Assembly (NCBI GenBank): GCA_013298745.1
Contig: JAAFIT010000028.1
Coordinates: forward strand, 1 to 12,174
Length of the DNA: 12,174 nt
Direction of reading: 5' to 3'
From: Sphingomonadales bacterium
GTDB taxonomy: Bacteria > Pseudomonadota > Alphaproteobacteria > Sphingomonadales > Sphingomonadaceae
Positions within the stretch are counted from its first letter, which is position 1. Every line of letters starts with the position of its first letter. The notes below the pieces were generated by a model. The model was not told the origin of the DNA. It was given only the letters and a program-made list of their open reading frames with translations, and did not search any database. Made by a program: the position numbers and the translations under genes. Positions 1 to 8,011 of this stretch are shown piece by piece.

Positions 1-228
1 AACGAAGCAGCCCTCGCCAATAATCGCCGGCGCTTTGACAACAGCTCCCGGCTCGACAACCGCACCGCGGTGGACGGCAACGCCGGCGTCAATTCGGAAA
101 TCATCGCCGAGCGTGGGGATCAACGCCGCAACCAGGGCGACGATATCCGCCGTGACGCGCCACGGCGCATCCTCGCTGCGGTCTGCGAACGGCGACACCG
201 AGAAGTCCGCGATCGCAGTACCGATCAC
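1..228 (-). CDS. Left-handed beta-helix (hexapeptide-repeat) transferase, GlmU/LpxA-like, partial
   Basis: Only the first 76 codons are in the window; the rest lies beyond the left edge. The chosen start is GTG at 228, which overlaps the glmM stop in a GTGA arrangement and implies translational coupling. After about 45 residues of non-repetitive sequence (containing [13 protein letters not shown]), a run of hexapeptide-type turns begins ([24 protein letters not shown]). This is the signature of left-handed beta-helix acyl- and acetyltransferases such as LpxA and the C-terminal half of GlmU. Family knowledge: these trimeric cytoplasmic enzymes transfer acyl groups from acyl-CoA or acyl-ACP to amino sugars. 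Being coupled to glmM, it might act on an amino-sugar phosphate, but that is inference and the acceptor cannot be read from this fragment. A GlmU-like protein without catalytic activity is also possible. Confidence 0.75.
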   Translation of the reverse strand, partial: MIGTAIADFSVSPFADRSEDAPWRVTADIVALVAALIPTLGDDFRIDAGVAVHRGAVVEPGAVVKAPAIIGEGCFV

Positions 229-1556
229 GCCGCCACCACCGCGGCGCAAATCTCCTCGACCACCGCCTTCACCAGCGCCTTGTCGTCACCTTCGGCCATC
301 ACCCGGATCACCGGCTCGGTGCCCGATTTGCGGATCAGCAAGCGGCCACTGCCATTGAGCTTTGCCTCGGCATCAGCGATCACCGCCTTGACCTTGTCGC
401 TCTCCAGCGGCTTGCCGGTGAAACGCACGCTTTTCAGCAGCTGCGGCACGGCATCGAACTGGTGCAGCACTTCGCTCGCCGGTTTTCCGGCCGCCACGAC
501 CGCGGCGAGCACTTGCAGCGCCGCCACCAGGCCGTCGCCGGTGGTCGAATGATCGGCAAGGATGAGGTGCCCTGATTGTTCGCCGCCGATGTTGAAGCCG
601 CCGGCGCGCATCGCCTCCAGCACATAGCGATCGCCAACCCCGGCGCGGTGCAGCGTCAGCCCCCGCCCTGCGAGCAAGCGTTCGAGCCCCAGGTTCGACA
701 TCACCGTCGCCACCAGCCCGCCACCGCGCAGGGTTCCGGTTTCGGCGGCGCGCAAGGTGATCAGCGCCATGATCTGATCGCCATCGACGACCTGGCCCTT
801 TTCATCGACGATGATCAGCCGGTCGGCATCGCCATCAAGCGCGATGCCGATATCGGCGCCGGTTTCGAGCACCTTCAACTGTAGCGCCTTGGGGTGCGTC
901 GATCCGATGGCATCGTTGATGTTGAAGCCATTGGGCGTGACGCCGATGGCGATGACTTCGGCGCCCAATTCCCATAGCGCTTCGGGTGCCACCTTGTAGG
1001 CGGCGCCATTGGCGCAATCGACGACGATCTTCAGACCATCGAGGCGTAAGTCCTCGGGAAAGCTCGATTTGGCGAAATGGATATAGCGCCCCTGCGCATC
1101 GTCGATGCGCTTGGCGCGGCCGATGGCGCGCGGCTCAGCCAGCACCACATCGGCATCGATCATCGCCTCGATTTCGGCCTCGTCATCGTCCGAAAGCTTG
1201 TAACCATCGGGGCCGAACAGCTTGATGCCATTGTCGTGATAGGGGTTGTGGCTGGCGGAGACCATCACCCCCAGGTCGGCGCGCATCGACCGCGCCAGCA
1301 TCGCCACAGCAGGAGTCGGCATCGGCCCCAATTGGATCACATCCATGCCGACCGAAGTGAACCCTGCGGTCAACGCCGATTCGATCATGTAACCCGACAG
1401 CCGCGTGTCCTTGCCAATAACGACGCGGTGCTTGTGGGACCCGCGCAGGAAGTGCTTGCCGGCCGCCTGCCCCACCTTCATCGCGATCGCTGCGGTCATC
1501 GGTGCGGTGTTGGTCAGCCCGCGAATGCCATCGGTACCGAAATATTTGCGCGTCAT
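225..1556 (-). CDS. glmM: Phosphoglucosamine mutase
   Basis: Converts glucosamine-6-phosphate to glucosamine-1-phosphate in the cytoplasm, the step before GlmU on the way to UDP-GlcNAc for peptidoglycan and LPS. The 443-residue protein has the usual family length and all four alpha-phosphohexomutase signatures: the active-site serine loop SASHNP (phosphoserine at about S102), the Mg-binding DGDADR at 241-246, the sugar-binding GEQSGH at 325-330, and the phosphate-binding [12 protein letters not shown] at about 409-420. The N-terminal FGTDGIRG is typical of GlmM rather than of phosphomannomutase. The start is ATG at 1556, with an AGGAA Shine-Dalgarno element about nine bases upstream. The next gene downstream, a hexapeptide transferase, overlaps its stop codon. 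The aldo/keto reductase upstream is divergent, with 97 bases between the two. As in the wider family, activity should require phosphorylation of the active serine. Confidence 0.97.
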   Translation of the reverse strand: MTRKYFGTDGIRGLTNTAPMTAAIAMKVGQAAGKHFLRGSHKHRVVIGKDTRLSGYMIESALTAGFTSVGMDVIQLGPMPTPAVAMLARSMRADLGVMVSASHNPYHDNGIKLFGPDGYKLSDDDEAEIEAMIDADVVLAEPRAIGRAKRIDDAQGRYIHFAKSSFPEDLRLDGLKIVVDCANGAAYKVAPEALWELGAEVIAIGVTPNGFNINDAIGSTHPKALQLKVLETGADIGIALDGDADRLIIVDEKGQVVDGDQIMALITLRAAETGTLRGGGLVATVMSNLGLERLLAGRGLTLHRAGVGDRYVLEAMRAGGFNIGGEQSGHLILADHSTTGDGLVAALQVLAAVVAAGKPASEVLHQFDAVPQLLKSVRFTGKPLESDKVKAVIADAEAKLNGSGRLLIRKSGTEPVIRVMAEGDDKALVKAVVEEICAAVVAA

Positions 1557-1606
1557 GCGGCGGTGTTCCTGAAACGTGACTATCGACGCTTCTTATCGCC
1601 CCGCGA

Positions 1607-1635
1607 TTGGCTTGTCGAAGCCTGCGGCCTAAGCT
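1607..1635 (+). promoter_or_regulatory. Candidate sigma-70-type promoter for the aldo/keto reductase
   Basis: In the 97-base space between the divergent glmM and aldo/keto reductase genes, TTGGCT (1607-1612) and TAAGCT (1630-1635) are separated by 17 bases. They match the -35 and -10 consensus at four and three of six positions. The predicted transcript would start just ahead of the ribosome binding site AAGGAG at about 1641-1646. Weak matches like this are common by chance in GC-rich DNA. Confidence 0.3.
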
Positions 1636-1653
1636 GGTGGAAAGGAGCGACAG

Positions 1654-2658
1654 ATGCAGACACGCCAATTGGGATCTTCGGGTCTCACTGTCTCGGCACT
1701 CGGCCTCGGTTGCATGGACATGGCGGGCACGGCAGGGGCTGCCGCCATGTATGGCGCCGTCGATCTTGATGAAGCCAATGCCACCTTCGACCGCGCGCTC
1801 GAAATCGGCATCAATTTCTTCGACACTGCCGAAGTCTATGGCCCCTATCGCAACGAGGAATTGCTCGGCGCGGCACTCAAGGGCCGCCGCGACAAGGCCG
1901 TCATCGCCACGAAATTCGGCTTCAGAATCGTCGATGGCAAGGTCGCCGGCGTCGATTCCCGCCCCGAAAACATCCGCGCCGTCTGCGAAGCCAGCCTGAA
2001 GCGGCTCGGCACCGACCATATCGATCTGTTCTACCAGCACCGCGTCGACCCGGCCGTCCCTATCGAGGAAACGGTCGGCGCGATGGCGGAACTCGTGCAG
2101 CAGGGCAAGGTGCGCTTCCTCGGGCTGTCCGAAGCCGGCGCCGCCACGATCCGGCGCGCACACGCCACCCATCCGATCGCTGCGCTGCAAAGCGAATGGT
2201 CGCTGTGGGAACGCGGCGTCGAGGAGGAAATCGTGGGCGTATGCGCCGAACTCGGCATCGGCTTCGTGCCCTTCTCGCCGCTGGGCCGCGGTTTCCTCAC
2301 CGGCACCCAGCCGCGCGCCGAGGAGCTGCCCAAGAGCGATTACCGCGCCCATGATCCGCGCTACCAAGGCGCCAATTACGACGCCAACATGGCCGCCGTC
2401 GCCGCTGTCGAACGCGTCGCCATCACGCACGCTGCCAGCGCCGCGCAGGTCGCGCTCGCCTGGCTGCTCGCCAAGGGCCCGCATGTCGTACCGATCCCGG
2501 GATCGAAGCGCCGGGTCACGCTCAACGATAACGCTGGCGCGGTAGACGTGGTGCTCACCGCCGACGAAATCGCGCTGCTCGACGCCGCGCTGCCGCCGGG
2601 AACGACAGCGGGCGATCGCTATGGTTCCAAGGCGGCGATGGCGATGACGCGGCTTTAG
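1654..2658 (+). CDS. Aldo/keto reductase (AKR superfamily, NADPH-dependent oxidoreductase)
   Basis: A 334-residue single-domain (alpha/beta)8-barrel oxidoreductase that reduces aldehydes or ketones with NAD(P)H; the physiological substrate cannot be predicted. It begins MQTRQLGSSGLTVSALGLGC, the usual AKR start. The catalytic tetrad is visible: D57 and Y62 in FFDTAEVYGP, K87 in ATKFGF, and H129 in FYQHRVDP. The cofactor-binding end has PFSPLGRGFLTG at about 206-217 and the phosphate-binding IPGSKR at 281-286, which favours NADP. Length and motifs are closest to the class resembling plant and bacterial AKR13 or YakC-type enzymes. The ATG start has a strong AAGGAG site upstream. It is a lone gene, divergent from glmM and convergent with prmC, and it ends 12 bases before a perfect hairpin. 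It is probably accessory to its neighbours. Confidence 0.93.
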   Translation: MQTRQLGSSGLTVSALGLGCMDMAGTAGAAAMYGAVDLDEANATFDRALEIGINFFDTAEVYGPYRNEELLGAALKGRRDKAVIATKFGFRIVDGKVAGVDSRPENIRAVCEASLKRLGTDHIDLFYQHRVDPAVPIEETVGAMAELVQQGKVRFLGLSEAGAATIRRAHATHPIAALQSEWSLWERGVEEEIVGVCAELGIGFVPFSPLGRGFLTGTQPRAEELPKSDYRAHDPRYQGANYDANMAAVAAVERVAITHAASAAQVALAWLLAKGPHVVPIPGSKRRVTLNDNAGAVDVVLTADEIALLDAALPPGTTAGDRYGSKAAMAMTRL

Positions 2659-2669
2659 GAGCCTCCGGC

Positions 2670-2692
2670 GGTTGGGGCCGTTGGCCCCAACC
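2670..2692. terminator. Bidirectional hairpin terminator between convergent genes
   Basis: A perfect 10-base-pair stem, GGTTGGGGCC / GGCCCCAACC, with a 3-base loop (GTT) fills most of the 51-base gap between the aldo/keto reductase stop (2658) and the prmC stop (2710). It lies where both converging transcripts must end. The only tails are a short C/A-rich run on the plus strand and none on the minus strand, so it may depend on structure or Rho rather than on a classical T-tract. Confidence 0.7.
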
Positions 2693-2709
2693 CCCAATTA
2701 TCGGCGGCA

Positions 2710-3510
2710 CTACGCCATTTGCAACACCAGACAGCGATCGCGCCCGGCGAGATCGTGGCGGACGATGCCGGTCATCCCCGCTGCACCGGCCAGTGCCAGC
2801 ACGGCCGCTGCCTGAGTGTGGCCGATCTCGATACAGGCGACCCCACCCGGCGTCAGCAGGCCGGGGAGTTGCGGGATGATACGGCGATAATCATCGAGCC
2901 CGTCCGGCCCGGCGAACAGCGCCGATGCCGGTTCGCGCATCACTTCGGGAGACAGATCGGCAGCGCTTTCGACATAGGGCGGATTGCAGAAAATCAGATC
3001 GAAGCGGCCGCGCACCGCCGCGCCCCAATCGCTTTCAAGAAACGCGGCTCGCCGGGCAAAGCCCAGCCGTTCGGCGTTGGTGCGCGCCACCGCCAGCGCC
3101 GCCGCTGACGCATCCACCCCCAACCCGCGCGCATTGGGCCATTCGCTGAGCGCTGCGAGCAGCAGCGCGCCGCTGCCGGTGCCGAGATCGAGGATCGTCG
3201 TCGGCCGCCGGTCGCGCCGCGCTGCCAGTGCCGCATCAATGAGCGTTTCGCTGTCGGGCCGCGGGATCAGCACGGCGGGCGAGACCAGCAGATCGAGCGA
3301 CCAGAACTCGCGATGGCCGGTGATATAGGCCAAAGGTTCGCCGGCTTCGCGCCGCGCGATCAGCGGCTCGAAGCCGGCGAAATCCACCTCGCGATCGGCG
3401 CCGGCCAGCATCGCCAGACGGTCCTCGCCGACCATATGCGCGAGCAGCAATTCGGCATCGAAGCGATCGATCCGCCGCGTCGCCGCCAGCAAGGCTTCCG
3501 ACGCTTTCAA
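2710..3510 (-). CDS. prmC: Release factor glutamine methyltransferase (N5-glutamine methylation of RF1/RF2)
   Basis: Methylates the glutamine of the GGQ loop in peptide chain release factors, using S-adenosylmethionine, in the cytoplasm; this improves termination. The 266-residue protein has the two-part layout of the family. A short helical N-terminal domain recognises the release factor (residues 1 to about 75, ending near [12 protein letters not shown]). A Rossmann methyltransferase domain follows, with motif I DLGTGSG at 108-114 and the catalytic NPPY at 176-179 in FCNPPYVES. The start is TTG at 3510, overlapping the prfA stop as TTGA; the next in-frame methionine is at residue 26 and would delete conserved sequence. 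It therefore sits directly behind its own substrate gene and is probably translated by coupling. The family is usually about 275-290 residues, so this is slightly compact. Confidence 0.96.
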   Translation of the reverse strand: MKASEALLAATRRIDRFDAELLLAHMVGEDRLAMLAGADREVDFAGFEPLIARREAGEPLAYITGHREFWSLDLLVSPAVLIPRPDSETLIDAALAARRDRRPTTILDLGTGSGALLLAALSEWPNARGLGVDASAAALAVARTNAERLGFARRAAFLESDWGAAVRGRFDLIFCNPPYVESAADLSPEVMREPASALFAGPDGLDDYRRIIPQLPGLLTPGGVACIEIGHTQAAAVLALAGAAGMTGIVRHDLAGRDRCLVLQMA

Positions 3511-4568
3511 CCGAGCTCTGCCAGCCGCGCCGCCTCGTCCTCGGCGATCAGCGCCGACACCAGTTCGTCCATGGCGCCTTCAAGGATTTCGGGGAGGCGG
3601 TGCAGCGTCAGGTTGATGCGGTGATCGGTGACGCGGCCTTGCGGGAAATTATAGGTGCGGATGCGCTCGGAGCGATCGCCCGAGCCTACCATCGCCTTGC
3701 GGTCTGCCGAGCGCGCCTGATCGACCTTGGAGCGTTCAAGGTCGTAAAGGCGCGAGCGCAGCACCTTCATCGCCTTGGCCTTGTTCTTGTGCTGCGATTT
3801 TTCGTCCTGCTGCTGAACCATCAGCCCGGTCGGGATATGGACGATGCGCACCGCGCTATCGGTGGTGTTGACCGACTGCCCGCCGGGGCCGGACGAGCGG
3901 AAGATATCGATGCGCAAATCCTTGTCGTCGATCTGGATATCGACTTCCTCGGCCTCGGGCAGCACCGCGACGGTGGCGGCGCTGGTGTGGATGCGCCCCT
4001 GGGTTTCGGTGGCCGGGACGCGCTGGACGCGGTGGACCCCGCTTTCGAACTTCAGCCGCGCGAACACGCTGTCGCCGGTCACGCTGGCGATGATTTCCTT
4101 GAAGCCGCCCATTTCGCCAGGGCTCGCCGAGACCAGTTCGACCCGCCAGCCGCGCGTTGCGGCATAGCGTTCGTACATCCGGTAGAGATCGCCGGCGAAC
4201 AGCGCCGCCTCGTCGCCGCCGGTACCGGCGCGAATTTCGAGCATCGCCGGCTTGGCATCGGCCTTGTCGGTGGGCAGCAGCCGCAGCGCCAGCGCGCGCT
4301 CGGCGGCAGGGATCTGCGCCTCTATCTCGCCGAGTTCGTCCTGCGCCAGGCCATGCATCTCGTCATCGGCCGGAATGGCGCGCAGGCTCTCGGCCTCGTC
4401 GCGCAACGCCTTCACCCGCGCCGCCGCCTCGACGACCGGCGTCAGCTCGGCATAGTCCTTGGACAATTGCACGAACTTGTCCGCCGCCAACGCCGGATTG
4501 CCCATTTGCGCAGCAAGATCGGCATGCCGCCGCTCGATCTGCGCGATGCGTTCGGGGGAGATGATCAA
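3507..4568 (-). CDS. prfA: Peptide chain release factor 1 (RF1)
   Basis: Recognises UAA and UAG stop codons on the ribosome and triggers peptide release. The 353-residue protein is close to the usual 355-360. The codon-recognition tripeptide is PAT at 185-187 (RF1 type; RF2 carries SPF). The peptidyl-transferase loop is [10 protein letters not shown], with GGQ at 229-231, whose glutamine is the PrmC target. The conserved [11 protein letters not shown] and [17 protein letters not shown] stretches are intact. The reading frame starts with TTG at 4568; no in-frame ATG or GTG lies near the family's normal N-terminus ([10 protein letters not shown]). A purine-rich GGGGAGAGGG just upstream supports this start and belongs to the palindromic repeat at 4571-4699. 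It is followed by prmC with a 4-base overlap and preceded by hisS 148 bases upstream. Confidence 0.97.
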   Translation of the reverse strand: MIISPERIAQIERRHADLAAQMGNPALAADKFVQLSKDYAELTPVVEAAARVKALRDEAESLRAIPADDEMHGLAQDELGEIEAQIPAAERALALRLLPTDKADAKPAMLEIRAGTGGDEAALFAGDLYRMYERYAATRGWRVELVSASPGEMGGFKEIIASVTGDSVFARLKFESGVHRVQRVPATETQGRIHTSAATVAVLPEAEEVDIQIDDKDLRIDIFRSSGPGGQSVNTTDSAVRIVHIPTGLMVQQQDEKSQHKNKAKAMKVLRSRLYDLERSKVDQARSADRKAMVGSGDRSERIRTYNFPQGRVTDHRINLTLHRLPEILEGAMDELVSALIAEDEAARLAELG

Positions 4569-4570
4569 AA

Positions 4571-4580
4571 CCCTCTCCCC
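4571..4580 (-). promoter_or_regulatory. Ribosome binding site of prfA, carried by the repeat
   Basis: On the minus strand the sequence is GGGGAGAGGG followed by TT and the TTG start. The GGAG core lies about six bases from the start codon, a good distance. The same bases form one arm of a 9-base-pair hairpin (4571-4593), so access to the site could depend on RNA folding. That dependence is inference. Confidence 0.6.
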
Positions 4581-4699
4581 TCGCGGGAGAGGGCGAGAGA
4601 CGCGCGAAGCGCGGCCCGGGGTGAGGGGGATGTCGGCGCAGGATCACCCCTCACCCCGCTCGCCTGCGGCGAGTCGCCCTCTCCCGCAAGGGGAGAGGG
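4571..4699. repeat. Composite intergenic palindromic repeat (five-stem element)
   Basis: Nearly all of the hisS-prfA gap is one nested inverted structure. The outer hairpins mirror each other: CCCTCTCCC/GGGAGAGGG at 4571-4593 and again at 4677-4699, each with 9 base pairs and a 5-base loop. Inside are CGCGC/GCGCG (4601-4613) and CTCGCC/GGCGAG (4659-4673). At the centre GGGGTGAGGGG (4618-4628) pairs with CCCCTCACCCC (4647-4657) across an 18-base loop. The left arm can also pair with the right outer arm, giving a cruciform. It resembles REP-like intergenic mobile palindromes of proteobacteria built from CCCTCTCCC and GGGGTGAGGG modules; membership of a dispersed family is inference, since only one copy is in this window. 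It lies inside a probable transcript, so it may stabilise or attenuate RNA between hisS and prfA. Confidence 0.85.
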
Positions 4700-4716
4700 A
4701 TATCGCGTCAACAGCT

Positions 4717-5988
4717 TCACGATGCTGAACCTTCGCCGGAAACACCGCCGACACCCGGTCCAATCGCCCTCAACACTTTGTCCAAGAAATTGTGATCAGG
4801 GTCCGGCCGAAGCCGAGTCAAGTGGTAGCTTGGCAGCCCATCTTCATTGGCGGCCCTCACATAGATGGCGCCGTCTGCTCCCTCTCGCCTAGCCAGCTCG
4901 GCGTGACGTTTCGCATTTCCTCGATAGGCAATGGTTGTGACGAAGCCATCTCGCCGAAGGCGATAAGCCAGATTTACCGCTTCGCCCTCGAGCGAAGGAT
5001 TGTCCGGGATTATCGCAATACGGGGTTCCCTAAAAGTATCCCCCACCAGCATCGCCAGCCGCTCGATCCCGCCGGCCCAACCGACCGCCGGCGTTTCCGG
5101 CCCGCCCATGCTGCCGATCAGCCCGTCATAGCGCCCGCCGCCGATCACCGTGCCTTGCGCGCCGAGCGCTGTCGTCACGAATTCGAACGCCGTGTGGCGA
5201 TAATAGTCAAAGCCGCGCACCAGCGAATCCGCCCGGACGAAAGCGACGCCCGACGCCTGCAGGCCCTTTTGCACCGCCTCGAAGAACGCCCCGGCTTCGC
5301 TGGTCATATAGGCGTCGATGCGCGGCGCGTCGGCCACCAGCGCCTTGTCGGCCTCCGCCTTGGAATCGAGAATCCGCAGTGGATTCTTCGCCAGCCGTTC
5401 AAGGCTTTCGGGGCTGAGCACATCGCGGTGCGCCGAGAAATGCTTGACCAACCCGTCGCGCCACGCCGACCGCGTTTCGGCATCGCCCAGCGTGTTCAAT
5501 TGCAGCACGACATCGCCCGAGACACCAAGCTCGTTCAGCACCTGCTGCGCCAGCGCGATCACTTCCACATCCGCCGCCGGTTCCGCCGCGCCGATTACTT
5601 CGGCGTCGAGCTGGTGGAACTGGCGGAACCGACCCTTTTGCGGGCGTTCATAGCGGAACAGCGGCCCCCAGGCGGCAACCTTCAGCGGCGCATATTGCTG
5701 CCAGCCGTTCTCGATATAGGCACGGGCAATCCCGGCAGTGAATTCCGGCCGCAGCGTCAATGAATCCCCGCCGCGATCCTCGAACGAATACATTTCCTTC
5801 GACACGACATCGGTGGTTTCGCCGAGCGAGCGCGCGAACACCGCAGTGGATTCGAACACCGGCACCTCGATGCGGCCAAAGCCATAGAGCTTTCGCACCC
5901 GGTTGAAGGTGTCGATGACATGGTCGAAGCGAGCGGCCTGCTCGCCGATCATGTCCTGCGTGCCGCGCGGTTTCTGGATCTTGCTCAT
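4717..5988 (-). CDS. hisS: Histidyl-tRNA synthetase
   Basis: Charges tRNA-His with histidine using ATP; a cytoplasmic class II homodimer. The 423 residues match the family length. The catalytic core has motif 2 FRYERPQKGRFRQFHQLD (111-128), the histidine-specific HisA motif LVRGFDYYRHT (256-266), HisB GGGRYDGL (283-290) and motif 3 GWAGGIERL (303-311). Motif 2 is of the ordinary bacterial type, close to E. coli, rather than the divergent version known from some other alphaproteobacteria; this suggests a tRNA-His with the usual extra G. From about residue 316 onward (the anticodon-binding domain) base composition falls sharply, and the familiar VKDLxxGEQ ending is not recognisable; SYHLTRLRPDPDHNF is in its place, followed by a Gly/Ser-rich tail. 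ATG start at 5988 with only a weak GGAG close by. It probably heads the hisS-prfA-prmC transcript. Confidence 0.96.
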   Translation of the reverse strand: MSKIQKPRGTQDMIGEQAARFDHVIDTFNRVRKLYGFGRIEVPVFESTAVFARSLGETTDVVSKEMYSFEDRGGDSLTLRPEFTAGIARAYIENGWQQYAPLKVAAWGPLFRYERPQKGRFRQFHQLDAEVIGAAEPAADVEVIALAQQVLNELGVSGDVVLQLNTLGDAETRSAWRDGLVKHFSAHRDVLSPESLERLAKNPLRILDSKAEADKALVADAPRIDAYMTSEAGAFFEAVQKGLQASGVAFVRADSLVRGFDYYRHTAFEFVTTALGAQGTVIGGGRYDGLIGSMGGPETPAVGWAGGIERLAMLVGDTFREPRIAIIPDNPSLEGEAVNLAYRLRRDGFVTTIAYRGNAKRHAELARREGADGAIYVRAANEDGLPSYHLTRLRPDPDHNFLDKVLRAIGPGVGGVSGEGSAS

Positions 5989-6005
5989 GCTCCGGGCGAT
6001 TAGGC

Positions 6006-6023
6006 GACAAGCGCGCGCTTGTC
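6006..6023. promoter_or_regulatory. 18-bp perfect palindrome in the divergent hisS / M61 peptidase control region
   Basis: GACAAGCGCGCGCTTGTC reads identically on both strands. It lies in the 78 bases between the hisS start (5988) and the peptidase start (6067). Its right arm overlaps a good -35 hexamer, TTGTCA. Position and symmetry suit a dimeric regulator's operator, but no binding protein is identified. Confidence 0.5.
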
Positions 6024-6048
6024 ATCATCGCAGGGCAGCGATTATCAG
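6019..6048 (+). promoter_or_regulatory. Candidate promoter for the M61 peptidase
   Basis: TTGTCA (6019-6024, five of six matches to the -35 consensus) is followed after 18 bases by TATCAG (6043-6048, four of six to the -10 consensus). The leader would be very short, since the peptidase ATG is at 6067 and its AAAGGGG ribosome site lies at about 6054-6060. The -35 overlaps the palindrome at 6006-6023. Confidence 0.4.
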
Positions 6049-6066
6049 GGTCGCAAAGGGGTTCTC

Positions 6067-7983
6067 ATGCGCAAATCACTGCTTCTCGTCGGTCTTTCGG
6101 CACTGCTCGCTACCTCGGTTGGCGCGGTCGAACGCTCGAAACCGACGCCGCTGCCGTTCACCAACACCATTCCCGCGGCGGTCGATGCCCCCTTCCCCGG
6201 CACGCTGACGCTGAAGGTGGACGCGACCGACACGGTGCGGGGCATCTTCCATGTCAGCGAGACGATCCCGGTACCCAAGGCCGGGCCGATGACCCTGCTG
6301 TTCCCGAAATGGCTGCCCGGCAACCACGGCCCGCGCGGCGAGATTTCGAAGCTGGCCGGGCTGGTCATCACCGCCAATGGCAAGGAATTGCTGTGGCAGC
6401 GCGATCAGATCGACGTCTTTGCCTTTCACATCGACGTGCCGGCGGGCGCCAAGGCGCTCGATGTCCGCTTCGATTTCCTCACGCCCACCGCCGGCAACCA
6501 GGGCCGCACGACGGTCACTGCCGACATGATCAGCCTGCAGCCCAATCAGGTCTCGGTTTATCCTGCCGGCTGGTTCACCCGCCAGATCCCGATTTCCACC
6601 ACCGTCACCTGGCCCGCGGGCTGGCAGGCCGGCGGCGCACTGCGCCCGGTCACCACCGCGGCCAACACCGTCACCTATGAAACGGTCGATTATGAAACGC
6701 TGGTCGACAGCCCGTTCCTCGCCGGGCGCTGGTTCCAGCGCTTCGATCTCGGGAACAAGGTGACGCTGGCCGTCGCCGCTGATGCCCAGCGCTTCCTCGC
6801 TGCCAAGCCCGACCAGATCGACAAGCACAAGGCGCTCGTCACCCAGGCGATCAAGCTGTTCGGCACCCGCCAGTTCGATCATTACGAATTTCTGCTGTCG
6901 CTGACCGACAATCTCGGCAGCATCGGGCTCGAGCACCACCGCAGCAGCGAAAATGGCGTCAATACTGGCTATTTCACCGAATGGGACAAGGGCCCCGGTC
7001 GCCGCAACCTGTTGCCGCACGAATTCACCCATAGCTGGAACGGCAAGCACCGCCGCGGCGCCGACAGCATCGTGCCGGACTTCTCGACGCCGCTGCGCAA
7101 CTCGATGCTGTGGGTTTACGAAGGCCAGACACAGTTCTGGGGCTATGTCCTCGGCGCTCGCGCGGGGCTGTTCACCAAACAGGAAACGCTCGACAGCTAC
7201 GCCGCCATCGCCGCGTCGCTCGACAACCGCCCCGCACGCGCCTGGCGCTCGCTCGACGATACCACCAACGATCCGGTGATCACATCGCGCGCGCCCAAGG
7301 CCTGGGTCAGCCAGCAGCGCAGCGAGGATTATTACAACGAAGGCCTGCTGATCTGGATGGAGGTCGATTCGATCCTGCGTCGCGAAACCAAGGGCGCCAA
7401 GGGGATGGACGATTTCGCCCGGGCCTTCTTCGGCACCGGCGAGGGCGATTGGGGCGTGAAGCCCTATGATTTCGCCGAAATCGTCAAGACATTGAACGCC
7501 ATCGCGCCATATGATTGGGCCGGCCTGCTCACCCAGCGCCTGACCGAAAAAGCCGCTGGCGCGCCGCTCAACGGCTTCACCGCCTCGGGCTACAATCTGA
7601 TCTATACCGATACGCCGACCCCGGCCTTTGCCGATCAGATGCGCACCGGCAAGGTCAACAATCTCAGCTATTCTGGCGGGCTCGTCGTCGGTGCCAATGG
7701 CAGTGTTGAAGCGGTGATCTGGAACAGCGCCGCCTTTGATGCGGGACTGACGGTGGGCGACACGCTCGTGGCGGTCAACGAGAATCCCTATAGCGACGAT
7801 GTGCTCAAGGCCGAAATCACCGCGGCGAAAGGCGGCAAGGAGCCGATCCGCCTGCTGGTCAGAACAGCCGATCGCTTGCGCAGTGTCGATCTCAAATGGA
7901 CCGGCGGCCTGCGCTACCCGCGCTTCGAAAAGACTGGCGCGGGCGAAACCGCGATGGACAAGCTGCTCGCGCCCAAACCCTGA
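6067..7983 (+). CDS. Exported M61-family metallopeptidase (glycyl aminopeptidase type) with C-terminal PDZ domain
   Basis: A zinc aminopeptidase, probably periplasmic or surface-located, removing N-terminal residues from peptides; the founding M61 enzyme, from Sphingomonas capsulata, prefers Gly and Ala. The chosen ATG (638 residues) follows AAAGGGG at five bases and gives a clean signal peptide, MRKSLLLVGLSALLATSVGA, with cleavage expected after VGA at about residue 20. A start at 6019 would put 16 extra residues before the signal and is less likely. A beta-rich N-terminal domain covers about 35-240. The catalytic domain has the M61 signature GLEHHRSS (287-294), the zinc site HEFTH (318-322), and YEGQT (351-355) whose E352 should be the third ligand. 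A PDZ-like domain (about 530-610; SGGLVV, AGLTVGDTLVAVN) may bind substrate or partners. A single gene divergent from hisS, ending before a hairpin. Confidence 0.94.
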   Translation: MRKSLLLVGLSALLATSVGAVERSKPTPLPFTNTIPAAVDAPFPGTLTLKVDATDTVRGIFHVSETIPVPKAGPMTLLFPKWLPGNHGPRGEISKLAGLVITANGKELLWQRDQIDVFAFHIDVPAGAKALDVRFDFLTPTAGNQGRTTVTADMISLQPNQVSVYPAGWFTRQIPISTTVTWPAGWQAGGALRPVTTAANTVTYETVDYETLVDSPFLAGRWFQRFDLGNKVTLAVAADAQRFLAAKPDQIDKHKALVTQAIKLFGTRQFDHYEFLLSLTDNLGSIGLEHHRSSENGVNTGYFTEWDKGPGRRNLLPHEFTHSWNGKHRRGADSIVPDFSTPLRNSMLWVYEGQTQFWGYVLGARAGLFTKQETLDSYAAIAASLDNRPARAWRSLDDTTNDPVITSRAPKAWVSQQRSEDYYNEGLLIWMEVDSILRRETKGAKGMDDFARAFFGTGEGDWGVKPYDFAEIVKTLNAIAPYDWAGLLTQRLTEKAAGAPLNGFTASGYNLIYTDTPTPAFADQMRTGKVNNLSYSGGLVVGANGSVEAVIWNSAAFDAGLTVGDTLVAVNENPYSDDVLKAEITAAKGGKEPIRLLVRTADRLRSVDLKWTGGLRYPRFEKTGAGETAMDKLLAPKP

Positions 7984-8011
7984 ACGTCCGCTTCGAGCGC
8001 CAACAGCCCTG

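Noticed and set aside
1183..2697. Open frame of 504 codons on the minus strand across the aldo/keto reductase and into glmM
   Set aside because: It spans two well-supported genes and their promoter gap and shows no domain.
4571..4699. Repeat considered as a CRISPR fragment or insertion-sequence end
   Set aside because: There are no regular repeat-spacer units, no transposase and no target duplication visible; the structure is nested palindromes.
3600..4892. Open frame of 430 codons on the plus strand over prfA, the repeat and the end of hisS
   Set aside because: Antisense to prfA and reads straight through the palindromic repeat; no family signature.
4792..5763. Open frame of 323 codons on the plus strand opposite hisS
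   Set aside because: Antisense to a complete histidyl-tRNA synthetase with all its motifs.
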